Of a DNA stretch of 48,728 nucleotides, positions 1 through 7,566 are shown piece after piece (position 1 is the stretch's first letter; every line of letters starts with the position of its first letter). Source of the DNA: an uncultured Desulfuromonadales bacterium (GTDB lineage Bacteria > Desulfobacterota > Desulfuromonadia > Desulfuromonadales > Geopsychrobacteraceae); NCBI GenBank assembly GCA_947259715.1, contig CAMYNR010000020.1, positions 1 to 48,728 of the forward strand, given 5' to 3'. The position numbers and the translations under genes are program-made. The notes under the pieces are model-generated. The model was not told the DNA's origin. It did not search any database and was given only the letters and a program-made list of their open reading frames with translations.

Positions 1-565
1 TCAAGCCGAACGCCTCACAGCAGTCTTTGATCTTTTCCAACTCAATCGGCTGCAGACTGACATGCGGCAGTATGACAATCTTCCTTGCATCGGTGGTGTC
101 TCAGGGGGCCACCAATTGTTCAATCAACGCCTTGCAGGTCAGTGCCCAGCCACTTTCGAAACCGCCTTCGTAATCGGGGGTGTTGACGTAAACCAGCGGA
201 TATTCCACCTGCGCCGCAACCCCGCGGATATCATCCCCTTTGGTCTCCGGCAGCCCGGTGGTGTGCAGACCGATCAGGCTGGGAGTCACTTTCTTAGTGA
301 TGTTCTTCACCGATTCGACGATGCTGTAATCGCCACCGTCGAGCACTGCAATGGCATCGGTCACGGCGCTGGTCTGAATGGCGATCGGTTCGCTGAAATG
401 GCGGGTGTAGTAAACCTTGGTAAAGCTGGTGCAGCCCTGGCCGCCGTGCATCAGCGGCATGCAGCCGTCGATCCCTAAAAAGGCCAGGGTGGCGCCCATC
501 GGCTGACTGAGCTTGAAGGGGTTGACCTGCAGCGGTTTGTTCGATTTATGGCTTACTTCTCCCAT
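1..565 (-). pseudogene. nifN: NifN, FeMo-cofactor scaffold subunit; 5' part with in-frame TGA, runs off window
   Basis: NifN pairs with NifE to form the scaffold on which the nitrogenase FeMo-cofactor is matured. The N-terminal 154 residues are typical of NifN: a KPLQVNPFKLSQPMGATLAF start, then GIDGCMPLMHGGQGCTSF with the cluster-region cysteine. The ATG at 565 lies inside the end of nifE (13-nt overlap) with a GGAGG six bases upstream. At 103-101 the frame meets TGA, yet the same frame continues with NifN-like sequence (KIVILPHVSLQPIELEKIKD) to the window edge. So this is either a nonsense mutation, a pair of compensating indels around 70-105 (a shifted frame there would read APETPPMQG), or a sequence error. 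Selenocysteine is formally possible but unknown for NifN. Family assignment is firm; functional state is not. Confidence 0.85.
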
Positions 566-1862
566 GGAGCCCTCCGTGCGACCAGCTTGAATACCGGGTT
601 TTCCAGCGCATTTTTCAGATCTTCGGCCAGATTCAGCAGGCCGTCATAGCCGCCGTAACTCTTTTTCTTCTCCTGATTGACGTCGGCGAAGGCGATCCCT
701 TTTTTAATGGCGGTGTAAAGAGAGCGGCCGCCGGCGAGGAGCAGGTGCGCGCCCCGTTCATCGATCAATTTGGCTTGCTCGGCACCCGGGTTCATCATCA
801 ATACGCCATCCTCCCCAAGGTATTCTCTGGCTTTCTCCCGATCATCCGCGGTGGCTTTCTTGACCGCGGTGGCGACCACCTCGATGCCGAGATCCTGCAG
901 GGCCGAGGCGATCGACCAGGTTTTGTTGCCGCCGGTGTTGAGGACCGCTTTTTTGCCGGCGAAAATTTCCCGGTAGGGCAACAGCCTGGCTTCAAGCTTG
1001 GCCTCTTCGCGGGCGATCAGTTTTCTGGTGCGCTCGAGCAGCTCGGCATCGCCCAAGGCCTCGGCAATCGCCAACAGGCCGTTGCTGGTATCCCGTTTGC
1101 CATAAAAAGAGAGCGAAACTGAGGGGATGCCGTACTTTTCCTGCATTTTGCGGGTCAATGAGATCAGTGACTTGGCACAGACGATCACGTTCAGCTTGGC
1201 GCGATGGGCGGTGCGGATATCCCGAGTTCGTCGAGCAGATGAGAGTACTGCCACATATCGCCGGTGACGTTGTATTCGCCGATCAGATTGATATCGAAAG
1301 GGGTGGTTTTTTCCGGCTCTTTGGTGCCGATCAGATCCCGCAATGCCGCTTCGCCGCCCAGGCGACTGCCGAGGTTTTTGCTGCCGACAAAGCCTGGGGC
1401 ATGCACCGGTATCATCGGCACGCCATGTTTTTCGGCGGCCAGCTTACAGACCTGATCGAGATCATCGCCGATCAGGGCGGTGACGCAGGTGGCATAAACA
1501 AAAACCGCCTCCGGGCGATATTTTTCCATAATGTAGTCGATGGAGGCGGTGAGTTTCTCTTCGCCGCTGAAGACCACATCATTGAGGCTGACATCGGTGG
1601 TAAAACCCACCTGGGTCAGGTCCCGTCCCGCCCAGCTGGTCTTGGTGGCACGGGTTTCCCAACTTGTGGCCAGGCAGGTCATCGGTCCGTGGACCAGATG
1701 AGCGGCATCGGCATAGGGGAAGAGTGAAATCTGGGCCCCTTCAAAAGCGCAACCGCCGGTTGTTGCGCCAGGGGTCGGCGCATTGCAGGCAGCTTGCTTG
1801 GTCTGGTTATGTTCACAGGCGCTCTCATTGAGCAGCTCTTTAATCTTCGGTTTGTCTGCCAA
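553..1862 (-). pseudogene. nifE: NifE, FeMo-cofactor scaffold subunit; frameshifted by a small internal deletion
   Basis: NifE is the alpha-type partner of NifN in FeMo-cofactor assembly. Two overlapping frames together make one NifE. Residues from a TTG at 1862 run MADKPKIKELLNESACEHNQ to LLDELGI, then fall out of frame and stop at 1191. The second frame resumes with DIRTAHRAKLNVIVCAKSL and runs to a stop at 553. TTG is chosen because AAAGGA sits 7 nt upstream, an in-frame TGA lies just beyond, and the N-terminus fits the family. At the junction (about 1215-1225) about 13 family residues between LGI and the AHRA motif are missing. Reading CGGGATATC in both frames (ELG-I and R-D-I) suggests an out-of-frame loss of about 40 bp between short direct repeats. 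A sequencing or assembly error is the alternative. Confidence 0.85.
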
Positions 1863-1965
1863 GGGTTGATCCTTTCTGTCGCTTCCAGAGTCAAATCAAG
1901 CCCATCGCATCATTGGGAGGGGATCAAGGTGGCGGGACATCTTTGTCACGTCGGGAGTCTTTCTT

Positions 1966-1981
1966 TGCAAAAGCCTCGCCA
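1966..1981 (-). promoter_or_regulatory. Sigma-54 (-24/-12) promoter of nifEN
   Basis: The minus strand reads TGGCGAGGCTTTTGCA. GG and GC are separated by exactly 10 bases, matching the RpoN consensus TGGCAC-N5-TTGC at the invariant positions. It lies about 104 bp upstream of the nifE start, leaving a leader of about 90 nt. Sigma-54 dependence is typical of nif operons. Confidence 0.7.
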
Positions 1982-2049
1982 TCTTAAGCGGTGGGTAATT
2001 AAATGGGTTTGGTGGAGTGCTTGCAATGTGTGTGGGCGTTTTTTCAAAC

Positions 2050-2076
2050 AACTTTGCCTGTTTTATAGGCAAAGTT
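2050..2076. repeat. Perfect inverted repeat upstream of nifE promoter
   Basis: AACTTTGCCT (2050-2059) and AGGCAAAGTT (2067-2076) are perfect complements with a 7-nt loop. It lies about 70 bp upstream of the nifE sigma-54 site, where activators bind, and also upstream of the plus-strand gene. It could be an operator or a cruciform; there is no T-tract to suggest a terminator. Confidence 0.5.
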
Positions 2077-2304
2077 TGCAAGAGGTTGGTTGCTCTGACT
2101 CTGGAAACGTTTTTGGATGTCTTCCCGAGATTTCTCTTACAGGTCGTTTTTGATCTTAACCAGTTATCCTGGCAATGCTTTTTTAATCCTTGGGGACGCT
2201 GGAAAGCTGCTGGACAGCGACTATACTGGAAGAAAGGGCTGTGAATTCTTCAACAGCTTGGCAGCCTGGAGATGGGACCCTGGAAAATAGGAAGGGGGAC
2301 GGAA

Positions 2305-2823
2305 ATGCAAAAGGACGTAAGGAAATTTGGTATCAGTGATAAGCGAGGTCGCAAGCGGACCAGCACCGATCCCTTTTTGCCTTCTGAAGGACTCAAAGAA
2401 CCGGCATTGTGTACCAGCTGTAAAACTGCCTATCACAGAAATCGCTGGTCGCGCGATCCGGAAGCCTACCGGGCGCTAGAGCTGAGTTCGACCATCAACT
2501 GGATAACCTGCCCCGCCTGTCAGAAAGCGGATGCCGGTTATCCGGAAGGAATTGTCACCCTTAAAGGCAGTTATCTCTGGGATCATGAGGAGGAAATTCG
2601 TAATATCGTAAAGAACGAAGTGAGCAAGGCTTATGATAGAAATCCTCTCCAGCGGGTCATGAAGATGACCCGGCGGGAAGACGCGCTGGTGATTGAAACC
2701 ACAGAAGAAAAGCTGGCTGAACATCTGGGACGGGTTGTTCATCGTGCTCACAGTGGTGAACTGAAAATCAGCTGGGCTGGCAACCCCGATATCTGCCGGG
2801 TCAACTGGGAACGCAGCACTTGA
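2305..2823 (+). CDS. Small zinc-finger protein, BCAM0308-like family
   Basis: A 172-residue soluble protein of unknown role. Two CxxC pairs (Cys36/39 in CTSC and Cys69/72 in CPAC) could hold one zinc ion. The C-terminal half (residues 95-165) is a mixed alpha/beta region with TRREDALVIETTEEKLAEHL. The layout (Zn ribbon followed by a conserved basic domain) fits the BCAM0308 family, an assignment from memory of the family pattern. ATG at 2305 is preferred over the upstream ATG at 2272 because AAGGGGGAC lies 6-14 nt before it. It stands alone, divergent from nifE and 118 bp ahead of the archease gene. No enzymatic motif is visible. Confidence 0.7.
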   Translation: MQKDVRKFGISDKRGRKRTSTDPFLPSEGLKEPALCTSCKTAYHRNRWSRDPEAYRALELSSTINWITCPACQKADAGYPEGIVTLKGSYLWDHEEEIRNIVKNEVSKAYDRNPLQRVMKMTRREDALVIETTEEKLAEHLGRVVHRAHSGELKISWAGNPDICRVNWERST

Positions 2824-2830
2824 AGCCTGG

Positions 2831-2899
2831 ATCAGGCCATACACTTCGCTCCACTGACCCCGGTTCGCCGATTGGTTCAGCGAAGTGCGTAGCCAGATA
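2831..2899. repeat. Short palindromic intergenic repeat, family P copy 1
   Basis: About 69 bp with 20-bp imperfect terminal inverted repeats: left ATCAGGCCATACACTTCGCT, right (reverse complement) ATCTGGCTACGCACTTCGCT. The centre contains CCACTGACC and GCCGATTGG. The same termini and the GCCGATTGG core recur at 25064-25149, and the terminal sequence recurs at 23757-23918. It sits between the stop of the 2305 gene and the archease gene. Confidence 0.6.
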
Positions 2900-2941
2900 C
2901 CTGAGTAAGTCTCTCTACGAAAAAGGTGCAGGCCTTCGAGA

Positions 2942-3358
2942 ATGAACCGGTTTCGCTTGCTGGAACATACCGCCGATATGGGCATTGAAGCCGAAGGGGA
3001 GAGCCTTCCGGCGCTGTTTCAGCAGGCGGCCCTGGGGCTGCGGCAGATTTTGACCAGTTGCCAGGAGATTCAATCTCGGGAAGAAATCATCCTGGAATTG
3101 ACCGCTCAGGATCAGGTTGAACTGCTGGTCAACTGGCTGGGTGAGCTGTTGTACCTGTTGGAAGTGCATCGATTCCTTCCCGCAAGCTTTGAGGTCCTGG
3201 CGATTAATGGGCAGAGCTTAAAAGCCAGGGTCAAAGGGGAAAATTGGGTGCCTGGTCGGCATGTCCTGGAGCGCGAAATCAAAGCGATCACCTACCATCA
3301 AGCCGAAGTCGAGGCAACGGACCATGGCTGGCGGGCGCAGGTCTTTGTCGATCTCTAA
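2942..3358 (+). CDS. Archease, RtcB-activating protein
   Basis: Archease speeds guanylylation and multiple turnover by the RNA ligase RtcB. The 138-residue protein has the family hallmarks: the N-terminal FRLLEHTADMGIEAEG segment with the conserved metal-binding Asp, the central LVNWLGELLYLLE helix and the C-terminal EIKAITYHQAEVE strand region ending in FVDL. Length is normal for the family. Start is the ATG at 2942; its Shine-Dalgarno is weak (GCAGG about 12 nt upstream). The rtcB gene follows 36 bp downstream in the same direction, the pairing expected of a functional partner. Confidence 0.92.
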   Translation: MNRFRLLEHTADMGIEAEGESLPALFQQAALGLRQILTSCQEIQSREEIILELTAQDQVELLVNWLGELLYLLEVHRFLPASFEVLAINGQSLKARVKGENWVPGRHVLEREIKAITYHQAEVEATDHGWRAQVFVDL

Positions 3359-3394
3359 AATGATCCTCCTTTTTTCCGACCAGAGGAGCCGGCG

Positions 3395-4837
3395 ATGAGT
3401 ATCAAGGTCGAGCAGATCGATGCCTGCCGTTGGCGGATCCCGCGAAGCGGAGCGATGCGGACTGATGGCCTGGTTTTCGCCGATCGCAACATGATGGCGC
3501 AGCTGCAGAAGGAACAGGCCCTGGAGCAGGTTCGGAACGTGGCGACCCTGCCGGGCATCGTTGGCCCCTCCATCGCCATGCCCGATATCCACTGGGGCTA
3601 TGGCTTTCCAATTGGCGGAGTCGCCGCTTTTGATGCCAAAGAAGGAGTCGTCTCTCCGGGAGGGGTTGGCTATGACATCAATTGTGGTGTGCGTCTGCTA
3701 CGCACGGCGTTGACGGTTGAGGAGGTCCGGCCGCGCGTTGCGCGATTGGCGGACGAACTCTTTCGCAATGTGCCCTCAGGGGTCGGTTCCCACCGCAGCG
3801 ATCTGAAGCTGAGTCGTGCCGAAGCGCGCCAGGTGCTCAGCAAGGGGGCGCGCTGGGCGGTGGAAAATGACTACGGGCGGGCGGAAGATCTTGACCACAT
3901 CGAAGAGCAGGGGATGCTCGCCGGGGCCGACCAGGATCTCGTTTCTGACCGGGCTTTGGAGCGTGGCCGCAATCAGCTCGGCACCCTGGGAAGCGGCAAT
4001 CATTTTCTTGAAGTCGACATGGTTGAGGAGATTGGCGACGAACAGGCCGCCAACGTCCTTGGCCTTTTTCCCGGCCAGGTAACCGTCACCATCCACACCG
4101 GAAGTCGCGGTCTGGGTTATCAGGTGTGCGATGATTTCCTGAAAATGATGTTGCGGGCGGCAGATAAATATGCCATTGAGCTGCCTGACCGGCAGCTCTG
4201 CTGCGCGCCGCTGACCAGCCCGGAAGGCAAGCAGTACCTTGCGGCGATGGCCGCTGCGGCGAACTTTGCTTTTGCCAATCGGCAGCTGATTACCGCCTGG
4301 GTGCGGGAAAGTTTCGAACGGGTCCTGAATAAAAGCCCGGCGGATCTGGGGATCTCTTCCATTTATGACGTCTGCCACAACATTGCTAAAATGGAGACCC
4401 ATCATTTCGCCGGTAAAAAGCGCCGCCTCTGTGTCCACCGCAAAGGGGCAACCCGCGCTTTCCCGCCGGGACATCCGGAAACGCCTGAGCTCTATCGCAG
4501 CGTTGGCCAGCCGGTGATGATTCCTGGCGATATGGGGCGCTACTCCTATGTTCTGGTCGGGACGCAGACCGCATTCGAAGAAACCTTCGGCTCCACCTGT
4601 CATGGCGCCGGACGGGTATTATCACGACACGCGGCGAAGAAGCTGGCGCGCGGCCGTAATATTGAAGAGGAGCTTGCTGGAAAGGGAATTACCCTCCGCG
4701 CCTCTTCAAAAGCCACCGTGGCCGAAGAGATTTCTGAATCGTACAAAGATGTTCTGGATGTCGTCAGCGTCGTCCAACAGGCCGGTATCGGCAAAATCGT
4801 CGCGCGTTTGCGTCCTCTGTTGGTGGTCAAGGGGTAG
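3395..4837 (+). CDS. rtcB: RNA-splicing ligase RtcB
   Basis: RtcB joins RNA 2',3'-cyclic phosphate (or 3'-phosphate) ends to 5'-OH ends using GTP and Mn2+. The 480-residue length matches the long, archaeal-type RtcB class that usually needs archease. Visible active-site residues are DINCGVR (Asp94, Cys97), GNHF (His203), TIHTGSRG (His234), CHNIA (His329) as metal ligands, and STCHGAGR, where His403 corresponds to the guanylylated nucleophile. GAGGAG lies just before the ATG. It is downstream of archease and probably cotranscribed. No RtcR-type activator or RtcA cyclase gene is in the window, so regulation is unknown. Confidence 0.95.
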   Translation: MSIKVEQIDACRWRIPRSGAMRTDGLVFADRNMMAQLQKEQALEQVRNVATLPGIVGPSIAMPDIHWGYGFPIGGVAAFDAKEGVVSPGGVGYDINCGVRLLRTALTVEEVRPRVARLADELFRNVPSGVGSHRSDLKLSRAEARQVLSKGARWAVENDYGRAEDLDHIEEQGMLAGADQDLVSDRALERGRNQLGTLGSGNHFLEVDMVEEIGDEQAANVLGLFPGQVTVTIHTGSRGLGYQVCDDFLKMMLRAADKYAIELPDRQLCCAPLTSPEGKQYLAAMAAAANFAFANRQLITAWVRESFERVLNKSPADLGISSIYDVCHNIAKMETHHFAGKKRRLCVHRKGATRAFPPGHPETPELYRSVGQPVMIPGDMGRYSYVLVGTQTAFEETFGSTCHGAGRVLSRHAAKKLARGRNIEEELAGKGITLRASSKATVAEEISESYKDVLDVVSVVQQAGIGKIVARLRPLLVVKG

Positions 4838-5015
4838 TCGCCCGGCTAAGCGAGCTCATAAGTCAGCTTTGGGCGTGAATATTCTGCGATTTTATGCTTG
4901 AATAGCCACTTTAGGTCGATGGGCGAAAGTGTTTTTATTTTCTTCGCCAAAATGTCGGCTGATCGGTTTGCCTCAATCGAAGAAATTTATTGTTATTGCC
5001 GAATAAGGAGGAATG

Positions 5016-5546
5016 ATGCGTTTAGCCACGAGCCTTTTTACCGTTCTGATTTTCTGTCTCTGGTTCGCCACTTGCGCTTTTGCGGTTGAAGAGGAAACCT
5101 ATTACCAGTCCGGAAGTTTCAGCCTCGCCGGAGACGGTGCAAGTTATCTTCAGGTCGCCGCCGGGACCTATGACCTGGATGAGAACGAAGATGGGGTTGC
5201 CGGGCAGATCGAGTGGCGCTTCGGAAAAAAATACCTGTTTATCGGACCCGCTCTTGGCTTGTTGATGAACACCGATGGCGGAGTTTATTTGTACGGTCAG
5301 CTGTATGCCGATATGGGTTTCGGTAACCTCCGAATTGTTCCCGCTTTCGGCTTCGGAGCTCATGATGAAGGGAGCAGCGAAGATCTGGGTGGCACCTTCC
5401 AGTTCATCTCTTCGCTCAGTATCGCTTACCAGATGACCAATCAGGGGCGGATCGGCATCAGGTATGAGCATATCTCCAATGCCGATATCTACGATGATAA
5501 CCCGGGCACCGATCCCCTGCTGCTATTTTACGAACATCCGTTCTAG
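5016..5546 (+). CDS. pagL: PagL-like lipid A 3-O-deacylase (acyloxyacyl hydrolase)
   Basis: PagL proteins are small outer-membrane beta-barrels that remove the 3-O acyl chain of lipid A. This 176-residue protein has a signal peptide ending in CAFA and alternating strands through the middle. It has the PagL signature near the end: IRYEHISNADIYDDNPGTD, with the His-x-Ser of the catalytic site. The usual Glu after NPGT is Asp here, so activity is uncertain. The last residue is an aromatic Phe, as for a barrel. ATG 5016 is chosen because AAGGAGG ends 4 nt before it; the ATG at 5013 would be too close. The stop codon TAG is part of the inverted-repeat element that begins at 5543. Confidence 0.75.
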   Translation: MRLATSLFTVLIFCLWFATCAFAVEEETYYQSGSFSLAGDGASYLQVAAGTYDLDENEDGVAGQIEWRFGKKYLFIGPALGLLMNTDGGVYLYGQLYADMGFGNLRIVPAFGFGAHDEGSSEDLGGTFQFISSLSIAYQMTNQGRIGIRYEHISNADIYDDNPGTDPLLLFYEHPF

Positions 5547-5710
5547 GAGGCTGTCGGATTTATCACGGACCGACTGCAAAATCGTCTGATCGGTCCATAT
5601 TTCTGACAATTTTCGACAAATAGCCCTGCTATTCGCTCTCAAATTCTCGAAAATCTGGTCTCGAGCAGCCAATTTTTCGTTTCGACCCAGAAAGTCCGAC
5701 AGCCTCCTAG
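5543..5710. mobile_element. MITE-like 168-bp inverted-repeat element
   Basis: The ends are perfect 16-bp inverted repeats: CTAGGAGGCTGTCGGA at 5543-5558 and its complement at 5695-5710. Inside are further complementary pieces (ATTTTCGA/TCGAAAAT and AATAGC/GCTATT), so the element can fold into a long hairpin. It has no ORF of its own. CTAG at each end could be the target duplication or the terminal bases. The two convergent genes both end in the TAG lying in the element's ends. It resembles non-autonomous elements moved in trans by a transposase that is not in this window. Confidence 0.7.
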
Positions 5711-7278
5711 CGGAATTCGCGAATTCGTTGAGTGATTTGTTCAGCGACCCGATCTGGCTGGGTGTCGGCAGAAACGCTGATGCTCAGCGAAGCTTCCTGG
5801 GGGCGCAAAGGTTGTTGGGTCGCCAGCTGATGATTCAGAACCTCAAGGGTTGCCTCCGAGGCATCGCTCTCTGTCGCAAGCCGCTGCTGGATGCGTTGGC
5901 GTAACTCTTCGGTCGGCACGCTGAAATCCAGGATGAGCAAGGGAGCTTGAAGCGTCCTGGCCAGCTGAGCGGCCAGATCGCGTTGGTCGTTTTGCAGAAA
6001 ACAGGCGTCGATGATCACCGGAATACCTGCCTCAAGTCCCTGCCTGGCCAGATCGATCAGGCGCTGGTAGGTTTTTTCGAAAGCATCTGAAGAGTAAATC
6101 CCGCCATCAATCGGCGACCCGCTGGCAGCTTTTGCCTCCAGACCGTGCAATCGTTTGCGTTCCAGGTCGGAGCGGACATGGATTGCACCAATATTGCTCG
6201 CAAGCTCTCCGGCAAAGGTGGTTTTTCCTGAGCCGGACAGGCCGTGGGTCATGATCAGAAAGCTCTGGCCGGTTTTGGTATAGCTGGTCGCAAGATCGAG
6301 ATAGCTTTGAAAAAGCTGTCGGTCCTGTTTCCGTTCAGCATCAGATAGCCCCGCCTGAGACAAGCGCAGGCGGGTGACCTTGGCGCGCACCATCGCCCGG
6401 TAGACCAGATAAAATCTGAGCAGTTGTAATCCCTGGTAGTCCCCGGTTTGCTGCAGATAACAATTCAAGAAGGCCCACCCCAAATTTTCCTGACCGCGGT
6501 CATCCAGGTCCATGATGAGAAAAGCGATGTCGCTACAGACATCGATCCAGCGCAGGTTCTGGTTGAACTCTATCCCGTCGAAGAGAACCGGTTGCGCGTC
6601 GATCCAGGCCATGTTGGCCAGATGCAGGTCGCCGTGGCATTCACGCACAAAGCCAGCGGTTTTCCGCTGACAGAAAAGCTCCTGCTGTTTTTTTAACTGC
6701 CGCTGGCTCCAGTGCGCCAAATCGTCCAGTTGCGAAGTGTCTTCTCGTGAGAGCAGCGGACGAATCTGGCTGAAATTTTCCTCGACTGGCGCTCTGATCG
6801 ATGCTGGTGAGCCAAAATCCTGGCTTTGGGGAGCGACCGGTGCCTCCTGATGCAGCCTGGCAATATAGCTGGCAAAGACTTCCAACTGCTGGCGGCTGAG
6901 TTTTTTGGCGCTCAGCAATCGGTCAAGCTGGGCTGACTGAGGAAAGCGACGCATTTTCACCGCGTATTCCAGGGGGGGCTGACCATTGACCTGCAGATTA
7001 TCGGCGCTGCCGCCAATGGCAACCAGGCCAAGATAAAGTTGTGGGGCGAAGCGCCGGTTCAGGCGGATTTCTTCGGCGCAGAAATGCTGGCGCTTTTTCA
7101 GGCTGGAAAAATCGAGAAAACCGAAATTTAACGGCTTTTTGACCTTGTAAGCAAAATCTCCAGCGAGAAAGACCCAGGAGATGTGGGTCTCGATCAATTC
7201 CACCTGTTCGACCGGATGATCGTAACATGCGGGCTGCTGCAGCGCCTGCAGCAGGTCTTGCTGCGAACCAGAACTCAT
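5707..7278 (-). CDS. APH-like kinase domain fused to a P-loop (zeta-toxin-like) kinase domain
   Basis: A 523-residue two-domain protein of unknown substrate. Residues about 1-330 form an aminoglycoside phosphotransferase-like fold with the Brenner motif HGDLHLANM (215-223) and the metal-binding FDGIEF (233-238). Residues about 340-523 are a P-loop kinase with Walker A GLSGSGKTT (346-354) and a later IIDACFLQ, as in zeta-toxin or gluconokinase-like ATPases. The same fusion is common in proteobacteria (COG2187 plus COG0645). ATG 7278 has GGGAGG nine bases upstream and is preferred over the start at 7302. Its TAG stop lies in the right end of the 5543-5710 element. No antitoxin gene is adjacent, so a toxin role is not supported. 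Confidence 0.85.
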   Translation of the reverse strand: MSSGSQQDLLQALQQPACYDHPVEQVELIETHISWVFLAGDFAYKVKKPLNFGFLDFSSLKKRQHFCAEEIRLNRRFAPQLYLGLVAIGGSADNLQVNGQPPLEYAVKMRRFPQSAQLDRLLSAKKLSRQQLEVFASYIARLHQEAPVAPQSQDFGSPASIRAPVEENFSQIRPLLSREDTSQLDDLAHWSQRQLKKQQELFCQRKTAGFVRECHGDLHLANMAWIDAQPVLFDGIEFNQNLRWIDVCSDIAFLIMDLDDRGQENLGWAFLNCYLQQTGDYQGLQLLRFYLVYRAMVRAKVTRLRLSQAGLSDAERKQDRQLFQSYLDLATSYTKTGQSFLIMTHGLSGSGKTTFAGELASNIGAIHVRSDLERKRLHGLEAKAASGSPIDGGIYSSDAFEKTYQRLIDLARQGLEAGIPVIIDACFLQNDQRDLAAQLARTLQAPLLILDFSVPTEELRQRIQQRLATESDASEATLEVLNHQLATQQPLRPQEASLSISVSADTQPDRVAEQITQRIREFR

Positions 7279-7440
7279 TTGTCGACCTCCCGATTGCATC
7301 AAAGCTTAGCCGATCTGCAGTTGATGGCAAGGTCGTTGACCTGAGCTGTTTTTCAGGCAGAAAAAGGCTCGGATGCCTCTTTTTTGTTCAACCTTTCCTG
7401 GCTGTTGGCGACTGATGGGGTAAATTCTTCGTCTGCAGAA

Positions 7441-7456
7441 CGGCACGCCACTTGCT
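7441..7456 (+). promoter_or_regulatory. Sigma-54 (-24/-12) promoter of nifV
   Basis: CGGCACGCCACTTGCT matches the RpoN consensus TGGCACG-N4-TTGC(A/T) at all but the first base, with the required GG-N10-GC spacing. Transcription should begin near 7467, giving a leader of about 100 nt before nifV. It is the best sigma-54 match in the window. Confidence 0.8.
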
Positions 7457-7472
7457 GTAAAAGAATCATATT

Positions 7473-7555
7473 TCTCTTCGGGCAATGGCGCTCAGCGAAG
7501 AGATCGGCAACGTAGCCCTGACCTGTGCAAAACGGTTATGGGCTTTTTAAATTTT
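7473..7555 (+). promoter_or_regulatory. Candidate ANTAR antitermination leader of nifV: two hexaloop hairpins and overlapping terminator
   Basis: Hairpin 1: TCTCTTC (7473-7479) pairs with GAAGAGA (7497-7503). Inside, GGGC/GCTC closes a six-base loop AAUGGC (7484-7489). Hairpin 2: GGC (7506-7508) pairs with GCC (7515-7517) around the six-base loop AACGUA (7509-7514). Both loops have A at position 1 and G at position 4, the known ANTAR recognition rule. A terminator hairpin then forms from AGCCC (7514-7518) and GGGCT (7540-7544), followed by a T-rich run to 7555. It shares bases with hairpin 2, so the two are mutually exclusive. Binding of an ANTAR protein would stabilise hairpin 2 and allow read-through into nifV. 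Inferred by eye, not by folding software. Confidence 0.65.
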
Positions 7556-7566
7556 TGAGGTGAGCC

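Larger units (their letters stand above)
1863..2304. other. Intergenic region between divergent nifE and the 2305 gene
   Basis: This 442-bp gap holds a sigma-54-type promoter facing nifE (1966-1981) and a perfect 10-bp inverted repeat (2050-2076). I looked for an NifA-type upstream site (TGT-N10-ACA) and did not find a convincing one. I also saw no clear two-hairpin ANTAR motif in the roughly 100-nt nifE leader. No ORF here looks coding. Confidence 0.6.

Noticed and set aside
1865-1927. TTGATCC in the nifE leader could pair with GGATCAA at the ribosome site
   Set aside because: Only 7 bp over a 50-nt distance with no supporting structure; likely chance.
1863-1965. ANTAR-type two-hexaloop motif in the nifE leader
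   Set aside because: I searched for paired six-base loops with A1 and G4 and found none with adequate stems, and no terminator precedes nifE.
2170-2190. TGGCAATGCTTTTTTAA as a sigma-54 site for the 2305 gene
   Set aside because: The invariant GC at -12 is replaced by TT.
5707-7278. Zeta-toxin assignment for the APH/P-loop kinase fusion
   Set aside because: No antitoxin partner gene, and the same fusion is common outside toxin-antitoxin loci.
7340-7390. Terminator AGGC/GCCT with a T run upstream of the nifV promoter
   Set aside because: The stem is only 4 bp and would have to serve the minus-strand kinase gene from its upstream side, so it has no clear role.
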